Shown one piece after another: positions 16,899 through 23,157 of a stretch of DNA of 64,000 nt. The notes below the pieces were generated by a model. That model was given only the letters and a program-made list of their open reading frames with translations, was not told the origin of the DNA and did not search any database. A program made the translations under genes and the position numbers. Source of the DNA: Phenylobacterium sp. (GTDB lineage Bacteria; Pseudomonadota; Alphaproteobacteria; Caulobacterales; Caulobacteraceae); contig SSMU01000030.1 of NCBI GenBank assembly GCA_004799545.1, positions 124,001 through 188,000 on the forward strand, in the 5' to 3' direction. Every line of letters starts with the position of its first letter. The stretch's first letter is position 1.

Positions 16899-17672
16899 AT
16901 GCCAACGCGCACGGCCACAACCGCCGATCCTGTCGGCCTGCTCACGCCCAGAGAGCGTGAGTGCCTGCGCCTGGTCGATCAGCACCTTTCATCGAAGCAG
17001 ATCGCCCGCGAACTGGGCATGTCCAAGACCTCGGTCGACACCTATTGCGACCGCGCGCGCCGCAAGCTCGGCGTCGACGATCGCTATACGGCGGCGCGTC
17101 TGCTCCGCGGCGCGGACGTTAACCCTGTCCTGACTGAATCAGGACAGGACGCGATCAGGACAGACGAGCGCCCCAACCCCTGGCTGGATGAACCGGCAAC
17201 AGGGGGAGGCCCCAATGGGCGACTGGCAGAACTTCGACAACCGGGCGACGATCGGACGGGCGCTCCGCCTGCGTCAGGAAATCGACGACTTCGAGACCCG
17301 CTGGCCGACGCAAGGCCGCGGGGAGACGATCCCGATCTTCTCCTGGGAGCAGCTGGAGCGGCAGCTCGTCGATTTGGCGGCTACCGAGACCCAGGCTTCG
17401 ATGGCCCGGCACCTGGTGTCGGCTACGCGGAAGCTGGCCCCCTTCAAGCCTTCGGAAATGGTGCTGAGGGAAATCCTCTGCATGACCTGGGTTCTCTTGG
17501 ACGAGAACTTCAAGCCCGAAGCCGACGGGGGCTCGGGCGAAATGACCTAGGACCCGCCGCACGTGTCGGCGCCATCGTGGGCGTGGCCATCATCACAGCT
17601 CTCGCCTTCGGGGCGATGCTGGCCGGCCTCCACGCGCTCCAAGAGCTCGGCGCAACTTTTTCCGGCGTCTGA
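16899..17672 (+). CDS. LuxR-type helix-turn-helix protein with C-terminal membrane helix
   Basis: 257 residues from ATG 16899. The GerE-type helix-turn-helix occupies about residues 13-70 (LLTPRERECLRLVDQHLSS, then GMSKTSVDTYCDRARRKLGV). The C-terminal 35 residues form one membrane helix (VGAIVGVAIITALAFGAMLAGL). Membrane-tailed LuxR-type proteins of this kind occur in Caulobacterales. The middle 120 residues are Gly/Arg/Pro-rich and look non-native, and in the +1 frame the same DNA encodes a better-formed protein (17215-17550). The protein may therefore have a degenerate linker, or the two ends may have been separate genes. A perfect 10-bp hairpin (17124-17148) lies inside the coding region. 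Confidence 0.65.
   Translation: MPTRTATTADPVGLLTPRERECLRLVDQHLSSKQIARELGMSKTSVDTYCDRARRKLGVDDRYTAARLLRGADVNPVLTESGQDAIRTDERPNPWLDEPATGGGPNGRLAELRQPGDDRTGAPPASGNRRLRDPLADARPRGDDPDLLLGAAGAAARRFGGYRDPGFDGPAPGVGYAEAGPLQAFGNGAEGNPLHDLGSLGRELQARSRRGLGRNDLGPAARVGAIVGVAIITALAFGAMLAGLHALQELGATFSGV
17124..17148 (+). repeat. Perfect hairpin inside the LuxR-type gene
   Basis: CCTGTCCTGA (17124-17133) and TCAGGACAGG (17139-17148) pair perfectly around CTGAA. ATCAGGACAG recurs at 17154-17163. The hairpin ends 67 bases before the start of the embedded reading frame, so it may act on its expression or mark where the ancestral helix-turn-helix gene ended. Confidence 0.6.
17215..17550 (+). CDS. Hypothetical protein embedded in another frame of the LuxR-type gene
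   Basis: 111 residues from ATG 17215, with GGGGGAGG five bases upstream. The product (MGDWQNFDNRATIGRALRL...) has balanced composition, a helical middle with FSWEQLERQLVDLAATETQA, and an acidic end. Its third codon positions are GC-rich as in host genes, whereas the overlapping LuxR frame is not. I do not recognise a family. It lies wholly within the LuxR-type gene, and its stop overlaps that gene's sequence just before the membrane helix. It is probably a real gene. Whether both frames are translated is open. Confidence 0.55.
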   Translation: MGDWQNFDNRATIGRALRLRQEIDDFETRWPTQGRGETIPIFSWEQLERQLVDLAATETQASMARHLVSATRKLAPFKPSEMVLREILCMTWVLLDENFKPEADGGSGEMT

Positions 17673-17745
17673 ACCGGATCGAAACCATACCCCTGTAACG
17701 AAGGCCGCGCGCGCCGCGAAAAATGGCGCGTGCAGGAGATATCTC

Positions 17746-18120
17746 ATGCTCAAAGAACGTCGGATGGTGGCTGAACAGATCGCGACCGCACTGTTTGAAG
17801 CCGAGGCGGCGATCGACGCCGCCCTCAGTAAGACCGCTCAGCTTACCGGTGTGATGCCGGCTCTCCGCGGCCAGGCGGGGCTCTCGGCCCTGATTGGCCA
17901 GGACGCGGTGGAGCACGCCAGCCACGCCATCATGGCGCTGGCCGAAGCCCGCCGCGCCATCGTCGAGACCCACAAGGAGCTCAGCGTCGCCCAGGAACAG
18001 GCGGGGCTTGGCGCAGTGAAGATGGACATTCCGGGCCTTGGCGACAAACCAAGCATCCCGTCAGCGTTCGACATCCGGCGCCATGGCCGCGCCAACATCA
18101 GGACGGTGGCGGCCGCCTAA
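17746..18120 (+). CDS. Conserved hypothetical protein, helical, soluble
   Basis: 124 residues from ATG 17746 with AGGAGAT upstream. Nearly all helical: MVAEQIATALFEAEAAIDAALSKTAQLTG, then ALIGQDAVEHASHAIMALAEARRAIVETHKEL. It ends in a flexible Gly/Pro-rich and basic tail. No signal peptide or membrane segment. Similar short helical proteins occur in Caulobacterales, but I know no function. It is single, between the LuxR-type gene and a terminator-like hairpin at 18161. Confidence 0.7.
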   Translation: MLKERRMVAEQIATALFEAEAAIDAALSKTAQLTGVMPALRGQAGLSALIGQDAVEHASHAIMALAEARRAIVETHKELSVAQEQAGLGAVKMDIPGLGDKPSIPSAFDIRRHGRANIRTVAAA

Positions 18121-18160
18121 CGCGACGCGCGTTTCGCTCGCCCCCTCTCTCTGTCAAAGT

Positions 18161-18192
18161 GGGCCCTCGGACACGTCCGGGGGCCCTTTCCT
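18161..18192 (+). terminator. Probable rho-independent terminator
   Basis: GGGCCC (18161-18166) pairs with GGGCCC (18181-18186), with an inner CGGA/TCCG stem, followed by TTTCCTTT. It sits 40 bp after the stop of the 124-residue gene and immediately before the start of the next open frame. Confidence 0.7.
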
Positions 18193-18657
18193 TTGCATTC
18201 TCCCATCCTTTCGCCCTGGATCGGCATCGGCTTCTTCCTGGCGACCTGCGCCGCGGCGCTCTGGAAGGGCGGGCGGGATGAGCGGATCGTCGCCGTGGCG
18301 TTCCTGCTGAACACCGCGATCAGCTACGCGCTCCTCGACCATCGGTGGTCGGGAACCCAGTGGGGTGAATTCGTGGCGGATGCGATCTTCTTCCTGGTCT
18401 TGGCCGTCGTGGCCCTGCGATCGCGAAGCTACTGGCCGATCGCCGCGGCGGGATTCCAACTCCTGGCGATCCTCACCCACGCCGCGAGCACGGTTGACCG
18501 CCATCTCGGCGCCTGGGCCTACATCACCGCCGGCATCATCTGGACACAGCTGGTGACGTTCTCGCTCGCGATTGGCACGTACAACCACTGGCGCGCCCGA
18601 CGTCAGTTGGCGGCCATGGACGCCGCCATCGCCGATCCGGGCGCCACGCGCCTGTAG
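18193..18657 (+). CDS. Hypothetical four-helix membrane protein
   Basis: 154 residues if TTG 18193 is the start. No ATG is available upstream, and the TTG lies in the T-run of the preceding terminator, so the start is uncertain. Hydrophobic helices cover about 8-25, 31-47, 60-78 and 84-130 (two). The segment YWPIAAAGFQLLAILTHAAS is typical of a small membrane protein family seen in Caulobacter relatives, function unknown. The 3' end overlaps the remnant 3' end of comM on the other strand by 55 bp. Confidence 0.6.
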   Translation: MHSPILSPWIGIGFFLATCAAALWKGGRDERIVAVAFLLNTAISYALLDHRWSGTQWGEFVADAIFFLVLAVVALRSRSYWPIAAAGFQLLAILTHAASTVDRHLGAWAYITAGIIWTQLVTFSLAIGTYNHWRARRQLAAMDAAIADPGATRL

Positions 18658-19230
18658 ATCAGCGCTTCGGCGACGTGGACGCGGCGCGCCGCGTCGGCCC
18701 CCTCCAGATCGGCGATGGTGCGGGCGAGGCGGAGCGTTCGGGTCCAGCCGCGCGCGGTGAGGCCGCCGGCCTCGGCGGCGCGGGACAACAGCGCGCGGGC
18801 CGCCGGATCGAGGGCGCAGATCGCCTCCAACCAGTCGCCGTCGGCCTGGGCGTTGAGCGCCGTCGCGCCGTCGCCGCCGGCCGCCGCGCGCTCCATCTGC
18901 AGCGTGCGGGCGGCGCCGACCCGGGCGGCTGCCTCCGCCGTGCCCTCCGCGGGCGGCGGCAGGGCCAGGTCGGCGGCGGTGACCGGCGGGACCTCGACCT
19001 GCAGGTCGATGCGGTCCATCAGCGGGCCGGAAATCTTCATCTGATAGTCTGCCTGACAGCGCGGCGCGCGTCCGCACGAGCCCCGCCCCGCGCCACCCTG
19101 GCCGCATTTGCAGGGATTCATCGCCGCGACGAGCTGGACGCGCGCCGGATACCTCACATGGGCGTTGGCGCGGGCGACGATCACCTCGCCGGTTTCAAGC
19201 GGTCCCCGGAGGGAATCGAGCGCCTGGGCG
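18603..19230 (-). pseudogene. comM: comM (yifB), 3' fragment, separated by insertion
   Basis: The minus strand from 19230 encodes the continuation AQALDSLRGPLETGEVIVAR followed by NPCKCGQGG, then LMDRIDLQVEVPP and the C-terminal helical part. This is the second half of the Mg-chelatase-like AAA+ ATPase ComM. It joins the 5' fragment exactly: residues to 23908 plus residues from 19230 give 1,545 nt, 515 codons, with no frameshift. It lacks its own start apart from an internal ATG at 19184, so it is unlikely to be made. Apart from the insertion the sequence looks intact, which suggests a recent event. Confidence 0.92.
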
Positions 19231-19238
19231 GAGAACTC
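19231..19238. repeat. Left copy of the 8-bp target site duplication GAGAACTC
   Basis: GAGAACTC flanks the left inverted repeat and recurs at 23908-23915 outside the right one. Because the target GGAGAACTCC is itself palindromic, a duplication of 6, 10 or 12 bp fits equally well. Eight is chosen because it is usual for the IS1595 family. Confidence 0.85.
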
Positions 19239-19263
19239 CGGTATTATGTAGCAAGCACACCTA
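19239..19263 (+). repeat. Left terminal inverted repeat of the IS1595-type element
   Basis: 25 bp starting CGGTATTATG and ending CACACCTA, identical to the reverse complement of 23883-23907. Similarity continues weakly for five more bases (AGACG against GAACG). Read into comM, it adds Gly-Ile-Met and a TAG stop at the right-hand copy. Confidence 0.95.
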
Positions 19264-19317
19264 AGACGATGCGACCGCCTCCATAACCAGCGGCCCCCAT
19301 CATCGGATCGGATGCGG

Positions 19318-19470
19318 CTACGGGCGACTTTCCAGTTGAGCGACGCGAGCGCGCAGCGCAGCGATCTCCTCTTGAAGCTCAGCCTTGAGCTTCAGAAGAG
19401 CTGCCTCAACATCGTTCTTGTAGGTCTCAAGAACGCGTTTGCTGACGGGTGTATCTAGATCATCCGGCAT
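19318..19470 (-). CDS. Small coiled-coil protein (element passenger)
   Basis: 50 residues from ATG 19470, preceded by a perfect AAGGAGG with five-base spacing, which supports real translation. After a short acidic start (MPDDLDTPVSKRVLETYKND) the rest is one heptad-rich helix (VEAALLKLKAELQEEIAALR and on), a likely coiled coil for self-association or for binding a partner. It is divergent from the 287-residue gene, with 88 bp between them. No family recognised. A short partner, such as an antitoxin or regulator of the neighbour, is possible but only inferred. Confidence 0.7.
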   Translation of the reverse strand: MPDDLDTPVSKRVLETYKNDVEAALLKLKAELQEEIAALRARVAQLESRP

Positions 19471-19558
19471 TACGCCCTCCTTGATAGGTCGGCGAGATTT
19501 GCACGGCCAAGCTTAAGGCGCCAAGGTCTCTCCACCAGGGGTGGTTAGGGTGCGTGCC

Positions 19559-20422
19559 ATGGCTGACGGGGCGCTCAGTCTCTATTTCCAGCTCAAGCCG
19601 GGCGAGAAGGCGGACCTAGAGGTGGTCGCAAGCGCGGCCCTTGCCTGGGTCGAGGGGCTGCGCGCGTCAGCGCGGGCCATGGACCCGGACGCAGTTGTTC
19701 AGGTCGAGATCGTTGACGCAGATGAGAGCAGTCTGCTGATCAACGCGATCCTCAAGTGGTTCGAGAAGACGGTCGAGCCCAAACTGGATCGGCTCGCGCG
19801 GGGCGCGGAAAAGCTGCCCCGTACGAAGCAGTTGGCGATCACGCTCGCCGCCTTTCTCGTAATCACCGGGCCGGAGACCTACGACTTCTACTTCGGCAAG
19901 GACAAATTCACCGCAGAAGACCGCAAGCACCTTGAGGAGCTTCTAGCCCAAACGCGGGACAACAAGGACGTACAGGCGGCGCGGCGTCGGTTCTACCGCG
20001 CGGTCGAGCGCGACCCGTCCATTGTCGCCGTTGGGGTGAAAGAGGCGCCAGACGGGGAGCCGGTTGCCATTGTGCCCGGCCGTCTGTTCGCCGAGGGCGG
20101 CGGCCTATGGGAGCAAGACGAAGACACCATTCAGGAGCGGATTACGCGGCCGGAGATCGAGGTGGTCTTGATCAAGCCCGCGCTTGTTCACGATCCTCGC
20201 GCTTGGACGTTCAAGCCTGACGGGCTCCCTGAGTTCGACGCCGTCATGCGCGACCCGGAAGTCTTGCAGGCCATGCGCACCGGCCTTCCGCAAAGCATGC
20301 GCGAAGGCATCACCATGCGCGTTCGGCTTGAGGTGAAGGAGGTCATGGTGGACGGCCAATGGAAACTCGTTCGCGGCGGCCGCTCGGTTACGAAGGTGAT
20401 CAGTCCTCCGCTCGGCCCCTAG
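19559..20422 (+). CDS. Passenger protein of unknown function with central membrane helix
   Basis: 287 residues from ATG 19559. The N-terminal half (about 1-90) is soluble and reads LSLYFQLKPGEKADLEVVAS, then VEIVDADESSLLINAILKWF. A membrane helix follows near residues 98-115 (QLAITLAAFLVITGP). The C-terminal half (about 120-287) is soluble, with EVVLIKPALVHDPRAWTF and a final beta-rich segment. Similar proteins occur scattered in alphaproteobacteria without known function. It is the largest passenger of the element and may be its effective cargo. The 3' end overlaps the small convergent gene at 20419 by 4 bp. Confidence 0.75.
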   Translation: MADGALSLYFQLKPGEKADLEVVASAALAWVEGLRASARAMDPDAVVQVEIVDADESSLLINAILKWFEKTVEPKLDRLARGAEKLPRTKQLAITLAAFLVITGPETYDFYFGKDKFTAEDRKHLEELLAQTRDNKDVQAARRRFYRAVERDPSIVAVGVKEAPDGEPVAIVPGRLFAEGGGLWEQDEDTIQERITRPEIEVVLIKPALVHDPRAWTFKPDGLPEFDAVMRDPEVLQAMRTGLPQSMREGITMRVRLEVKEVMVDGQWKLVRGGRSVTKVISPPLGP

Positions 20423-20595
20423 TCCTTGCCCGCCGCCCATAGGGCGATGACGAGGCCCGCTAGGGCGACAACGGCGATCACAAACGTAACAACGGGGGCG
20501 AGCCGCCAGAAGCCGAACAGCGCAACGAGCGACGTGACCGAGATCGCCAGAAGCGATAGCCACTTTCGCCTCGATTGTCGCACAGGTGCCTGCAT
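20419..20595 (-). CDS. Small two-helix membrane protein (element passenger)
   Basis: 58 residues from ATG 20595. A basic start (MQAPVRQSRRKW) is followed by two hydrophobic helices, about 13-28 (LSLLAISVTSLVALFGFW) and 32-54 (PVVTFVIAVVALAGLVIALW), and a short charged end. The composition is that of a genuine inner-membrane mini-protein. The ribosome site is weak. It is convergent with the 287-residue gene, the stops overlapping by 4 bp. No family recognised. Confidence 0.6.
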   Translation of the reverse strand: MQAPVRQSRRKWLSLLAISVTSLVALFGFWRLAPVVTFVIAVVALAGLVIALWAAGKD

Positions 20596-20673
20596 CGCTC
20601 GGCTCGCTTACCGTTCTTCGAACGGTATCATGGGCCCAAGAGGAGCGCAAGAAATTATCGGCCAGTATTGATG

Positions 20674-20901
20674 TTATTCGTCAATTCGAAGTGAGTTAAC
20701 GCCCATCGCCACCAAGCATTGAATCAGGAAGGCCCCCGTAAAGCCGCCTCGACTGATCTTGTTACGCAGGTTCGCCTCTGTCTCGCGGATTCCGATGGCG
20801 GCCAGCTTCTCGACTAGGCCGGTATAGCTCAGCCCGCGCTTGACCATCTCGGCGCGCAACAGGCCCTTGGCGTAGGCTACCCAATCGCGGTCCTCGTGCA
20901 T
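20674..20901 (-). CDS. DUF6471 family protein (element passenger)
   Basis: 75 residues if ATG 20901 is used, which has GGAG six bases upstream. Longer starts reach to 20958. The whole protein is the DUF6471 pattern: WVAYAKGLLRAEMVKRGLSY, then LRNKISRGGFTGAFLIQCLVAMGV. It looks like a small helix-turn-helix fold, so DNA binding is plausible. It is divergent from the transposase gene, and the 108-bp gap carries a 21-bp inverted repeat, so it may repress both. DUF6471 genes are frequent in mobile and accessory DNA. Confidence 0.8.
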   Translation of the reverse strand: MHEDRDWVAYAKGLLRAEMVKRGLSYTGLVEKLAAIGIRETEANLRNKISRGGFTGAFLIQCLVAMGVNSLRIDE

Positions 20902-20922
20902 GGCCATCTCCGCATCCGTTCG

Positions 20923-21011
20923 ATTTGTCATCATATCCGATGCATTTACCGTTGACAACGATACGCGTCATCACTAGATCAGATGCAGACGCATCGGATG
21001 TGATGACAAAT
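20923..21011. promoter_or_regulatory. 21-bp inverted repeat flanking the divergent transposase/DUF6471 promoters
   Basis: The arms 20923-20943 and 20991-21011 match at 20 of 21 positions and contain CCGATGC and TGATGACA; the right arm runs into the transposase ATG. Within the 47-bp interior, TTGACA at 20952-20957 is a possible -35 and GATGC/GCATC (20982-20986 and 20991-20995) form a further small hairpin. Symmetry about the two promoters suggests a shared operator or a translation-blocking structure. Confidence 0.7.
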
Positions 21012-21969
21012 GGCCCAACACTTCCTCCTCTCCGCCGCCGCCCGCAGCCTCTCCCTCGCCAAGGTCATGCGTATGACCGAGGACCAGGCGTTCGATGCGT
21101 TCCGCTCGATCCGCTGGACGGCCACGGATGGCGATGCGGTCTGCCCGAAGTGCGGCGGCTGTGAGTGCTACACCTTCAAGGCTCGCCGCATCTTCAAGTG
21201 CCGCGCCTGCCTCGCCCAGTTCAGCGTCACCAGCGGGACGATCTTCGCCTCCCGCAAGATGCAGCTTCGGGACATCCTGGCCGCCATCGCGATCTTCGTG
21301 AACGGCGCCAAGGGCCACTCCGCGCTCCAACTGAGCCGCGATCTGGACTGCCAGTACAAGACGGCCTTCGTCCTCTCCCACAAGATCAGGGAAGCGCTGG
21401 CGGCCGAGCAAGCGGCCTCGGTGATCGAAGGTGAGGTTGAGGTCGATGGCGCCTACTTCGGCGGCTACGTGAAGCCTGCCAACCGCCGCGAGGACCGCAA
21501 GGACCGGCGCCGGAAGATCCACCAGACCGGCAAGCGTCAGGTGGTCGTGGTCGCTCGCGAACGTGATGGCGAGACCCTGACGCACGTTGCGGCCTCAGAG
21601 GCGGAAGGCGTGCCCTTCGTCCTCGGGACCGTCCAGCCCGGCTCCGTCGTCCATGCGGACGAGGCCAGCCATTGGGATCATCTGGAGGCCAAATACCTCA
21701 CCCGCCGCATCAACCACTCGGTGGAATACTCCTCGGCCGAGAGCTGCACGAACATGGCGGAAAGCTTCTTCTCCCGCATCCGCCGGGCCGAGGTCGGTAT
21801 CCACCACCACATCGCCGGGCCGTACCTGTCGGCGTACGCAATGGAAATGGCGTGGCGCGAGGACAACCGCCGGATCAGCAACGGCGAGCAGTTCCTACTC
21901 GCTACGTCTTCTGCTCTGGCCCATCCGGTGTCGCGTCAGTGGAAGGGCTACTGGCAGCGGGCGGCTTAG
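21010..21969 (+). CDS. IS1595-family (ISXO2-like) DDE transposase
   Basis: 319 residues. An N-terminal zinc ribbon (Cys45, Cys48, Cys64, Cys67) follows the start MAQHFLLSAAARSLSLAKVM. The catalytic triad is Asp146 (EVDGAYFGGY), Asp217 (VVHADEASHWDHL) and Glu251 (NMAESFFSRIRRAEVGIHHH), the IS1595 arrangement. Length and motifs are complete, so the transposase is probably active. No strong ribosome site precedes the ATG, which lies within the right arm of the 21-bp inverted repeat, suggesting tight control. The 3' end overlaps the convergent small gene by 68 bp. Confidence 0.95.
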   Translation: MAQHFLLSAAARSLSLAKVMRMTEDQAFDAFRSIRWTATDGDAVCPKCGGCECYTFKARRIFKCRACLAQFSVTSGTIFASRKMQLRDILAAIAIFVNGAKGHSALQLSRDLDCQYKTAFVLSHKIREALAAEQAASVIEGEVEVDGAYFGGYVKPANRREDRKDRRRKIHQTGKRQVVVVARERDGETLTHVAASEAEGVPFVLGTVQPGSVVHADEASHWDHLEAKYLTRRINHSVEYSSAESCTNMAESFFSRIRRAEVGIHHHIAGPYLSAYAMEMAWREDNRRISNGEQFLLATSSALAHPVSRQWKGYWQRAA

Positions 21970-22195
21970 GAAACTCCTGCGTCGGCAGCTTCACGCCAAG
22001 AAACCCCTCGCGGTCATACGCGATGGCCTGATCCTGAATCAGACGCACGGCTACCTCTCCAACCGACTTGCCTAGGATCGCCCTCAGCGCGTGCCGATGC
22101 AGGAAGTCGTGCAAACCCGCTCCTACCGTAATGCTGAAGGAGTTGCTGTCGCCCGCGTCTGGCGGCCGGCCGGTCTGCTTCGGTACTTGCGCCAC
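21902..22195 (-). CDS. Ribbon-helix-helix-like small protein (element passenger)
   Basis: 97 residues from GTG 22195. The centre reads SNSFSITVGAGLHDFLHRHA followed by LGKSVGEVAVRLIQDQAIAY, a strand-helix-helix order like that of CopG/ParD-type DNA-binding proteins. Both ends are Pro/Ser-rich and disordered. The 3' end overlaps the transposase gene, so transcription of one could interfere with the other. The start codon lies within one of two copies of a 10-bp direct repeat, a plausible autoregulatory site. Fold assignment is by pattern only. Confidence 0.6.
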   Translation of the reverse strand: MAQVPKQTGRPPDAGDSNSFSITVGAGLHDFLHRHALRAILGKSVGEVAVRLIQDQAIAYDREGFLGVKLPTQEFPKPPAASSPSTDATPDGPEQKT

Positions 22196-22235
22196 TTAAA
22201 ACCTGGATAGAAGCCGCTTTAAAGTCACTTAAAAC
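22193..22235. promoter_or_regulatory. Direct repeats CACTTAAAAC before the ribbon-helix-helix-like gene
   Basis: CACTTAAAAC occurs at 22193-22202 and 22226-22235, 33 bp (about three helical turns) apart on one face of the DNA, around the start and promoter of the gene read leftward. TTTAAAG lies between. Direct repeats at helical spacing suit ribbon-helix-helix operators; this function is inferred. Confidence 0.5.
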
Positions 22236-22323
22236 TCTTGCGCGGTAGAGTCGAATCCAGCATCTTGACCAGGACGCTCGGAGGCGCCTGATTCGGGCCG
22301 CTTTCTGTGGGCTAATAAATTAA

Positions 22324-22357
22324 GGGGACGAGCGGTCCGTCACGACCACCCGTCCCC
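22324..22357 (-). terminator. Terminator-like hairpin after the tRNA
   Basis: Read leftward, GGGGACG (22357-22351) pairs with CGTCCCC (22330-22324) and is followed by TTAATTTATT. It starts 3 bases past the 3' end of the tRNA and probably ends its transcript. Confidence 0.55.
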
Positions 22358-22359
22358 CG

Positions 22360-22432
22360 CTTCCCGGGCTGGGCTTGAACCAGCGACCTACGAATTGACA
22401 GTCCGCCGCTCTACCAGCTGAGCTACCGGGAA
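22360..22432 (-). tRNA. tRNA-Asp (anticodon GTC), carried inside the element
   Basis: 73 nt fold as a complete cloverleaf: acceptor TTCCCGG/CCGGGAA, D arm GCTC/GAGC with GGTA in the loop, T arm GCTGG/CCAGC with loop TTCAAGC, discriminator G. The anticodon loop CTGTCAA gives GTC. The anticodon stem GCGGA/TTCGT has two G-T pairs. G10, G34-U35-C36 and G73 are the known aspartate identity elements. The body otherwise resembles a tRNA-Asn, so it may be a recoded copy. No CCA is encoded after the discriminator. Confidence 0.85.
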
Positions 22433-22700
22433 CTCCTACAGGGCCGTCCTTCGGGGCGGCCCTGAATACTTTAGGGCTGACCAGTATGGCCTGACCCTCT
22501 TCGCCCCTACATGTTGTGGTGACGAGGAGTCACACAACCCACATATGGGGACACAGAGCCTAAAGAGTCGTCAAGCGGCTCGGCTCATCGGCGCCCAGGT
22601 TTTTCGTTAACGAAAGCTTACCGCAGGGTGGCCGCCCTCGGGCTACGGCCATGGGTAGTGCCGCAGCGTCACGACAGTGTGACCAGCAACGCCCCCCTAA
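22433..22700. other. Non-coding stretch with strong hairpins, possible small RNA
   Basis: No gene is visible on either strand. It holds a 10-bp stem with TTCG loop (22440-22449 with 22454-22463), a hairpin GTTGT-GTGAC/GTCAC-ACAAC around GAGGA (22513-22538) with outer CCCC/GGGG pairing out to 22550, and a perfect 14-bp palindrome TTTCGTTAACGAAA (22602-22615). The first could be a terminator for rightward transcripts. Together they suggest a structured RNA or control region. I recognise no known family. Confidence 0.4.
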
Positions 22701-22856
22701 TCAGGGATCGCCGCAGCTCGGCGCAAGGTCAGCCTCAGCCGCCGCGCGGTAGCACTCGACCTTATGATGCTCCCGCGACCACGCAACCGCGAGCCCGGCG
22801 CAGATCAGCGCCAAGGCCACGCTGATCGCGGCGAGGATGCGGATTACTTGTGGCAG
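22701..22856 (-). CDS. Possible small membrane protein with non-standard start
   Basis: An open frame of about 51 residues, if CTG 22856 is the start, overlaps the end of the Cys-rich gene by 13 bp. It encodes a hydrophobic helix (VIRILAAISVALALICAGLA) and then a polar tail with HHKVECYRAAAEAD. No ATG, GTG or TTG is suitably placed. The composition is protein-like, but translation is doubtful. It could be coupled to the gene upstream. Confidence 0.3.
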   Translation of the reverse strand: MPQVIRILAAISVALALICAGLAVAWSREHHKVECYRAAAEADLAPSCGDP

Positions 22857-23065
22857 ACCTTATCCATGGCGATACAGGAGCCGCCGCAGGGCTTGCCCTT
22901 CTTGCAGTTGGGAGCCTTCTTCGCGGCATCTGCGGGCTTGCAGACGGACATAGAGGCCATCTTCCCCTTCGCGTCGTGACAGTGGCCTTTCGCGTCGATC
23001 TTCTGAGCTGACGCCGACCCGGCGGCCAGGGCGAAGGCGGCGACGATAACGAGGGTGCGAAGCAT
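22844..23065 (-). CDS. Small secreted Cys-rich protein (element passenger)
   Basis: 73 residues from ATG 23065 with GGGAGG five bases upstream. A clear signal peptide (MLRTLVIVAAFALAAGSASA) leaves a mature protein of about 53 residues with six cysteines (GHC, SVC, NC, KPC, GSC, VC) and many lysines. The ending GGSCIAMDKVCHK is shared by small periplasmic proteins of alphaproteobacteria, whose function I do not know. Disulfide bonding in the periplasm is likely. No partner gene is evident. Confidence 0.75.
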   Translation of the reverse strand: MLRTLVIVAAFALAAGSASAQKIDAKGHCHDAKGKMASMSVCKPADAAKKAPNCKKGKPCGGSCIAMDKVCHK

Positions 23066-23157
23066 GGTGTCCTCCCAATTTCAGGGGACCCTAGCGAACG
23101 CTGATAGGACTCGCCAGCGGCGATCCGTTCTGCTTCTGTTCTGACCAGGAGGACGCC

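Noticed and set aside
20426..20671. 81-residue plus-strand frame in the element
   Set aside because: Arg/Thr/Ala-rich without structure. The opposite strand encodes a convincing two-helix membrane protein.
22324..22357. Riboswitch between the tRNA and the ribbon-helix-helix-like gene
   Set aside because: A single long-loop stem with T/A-rich tail right after the tRNA end is better explained as its terminator.
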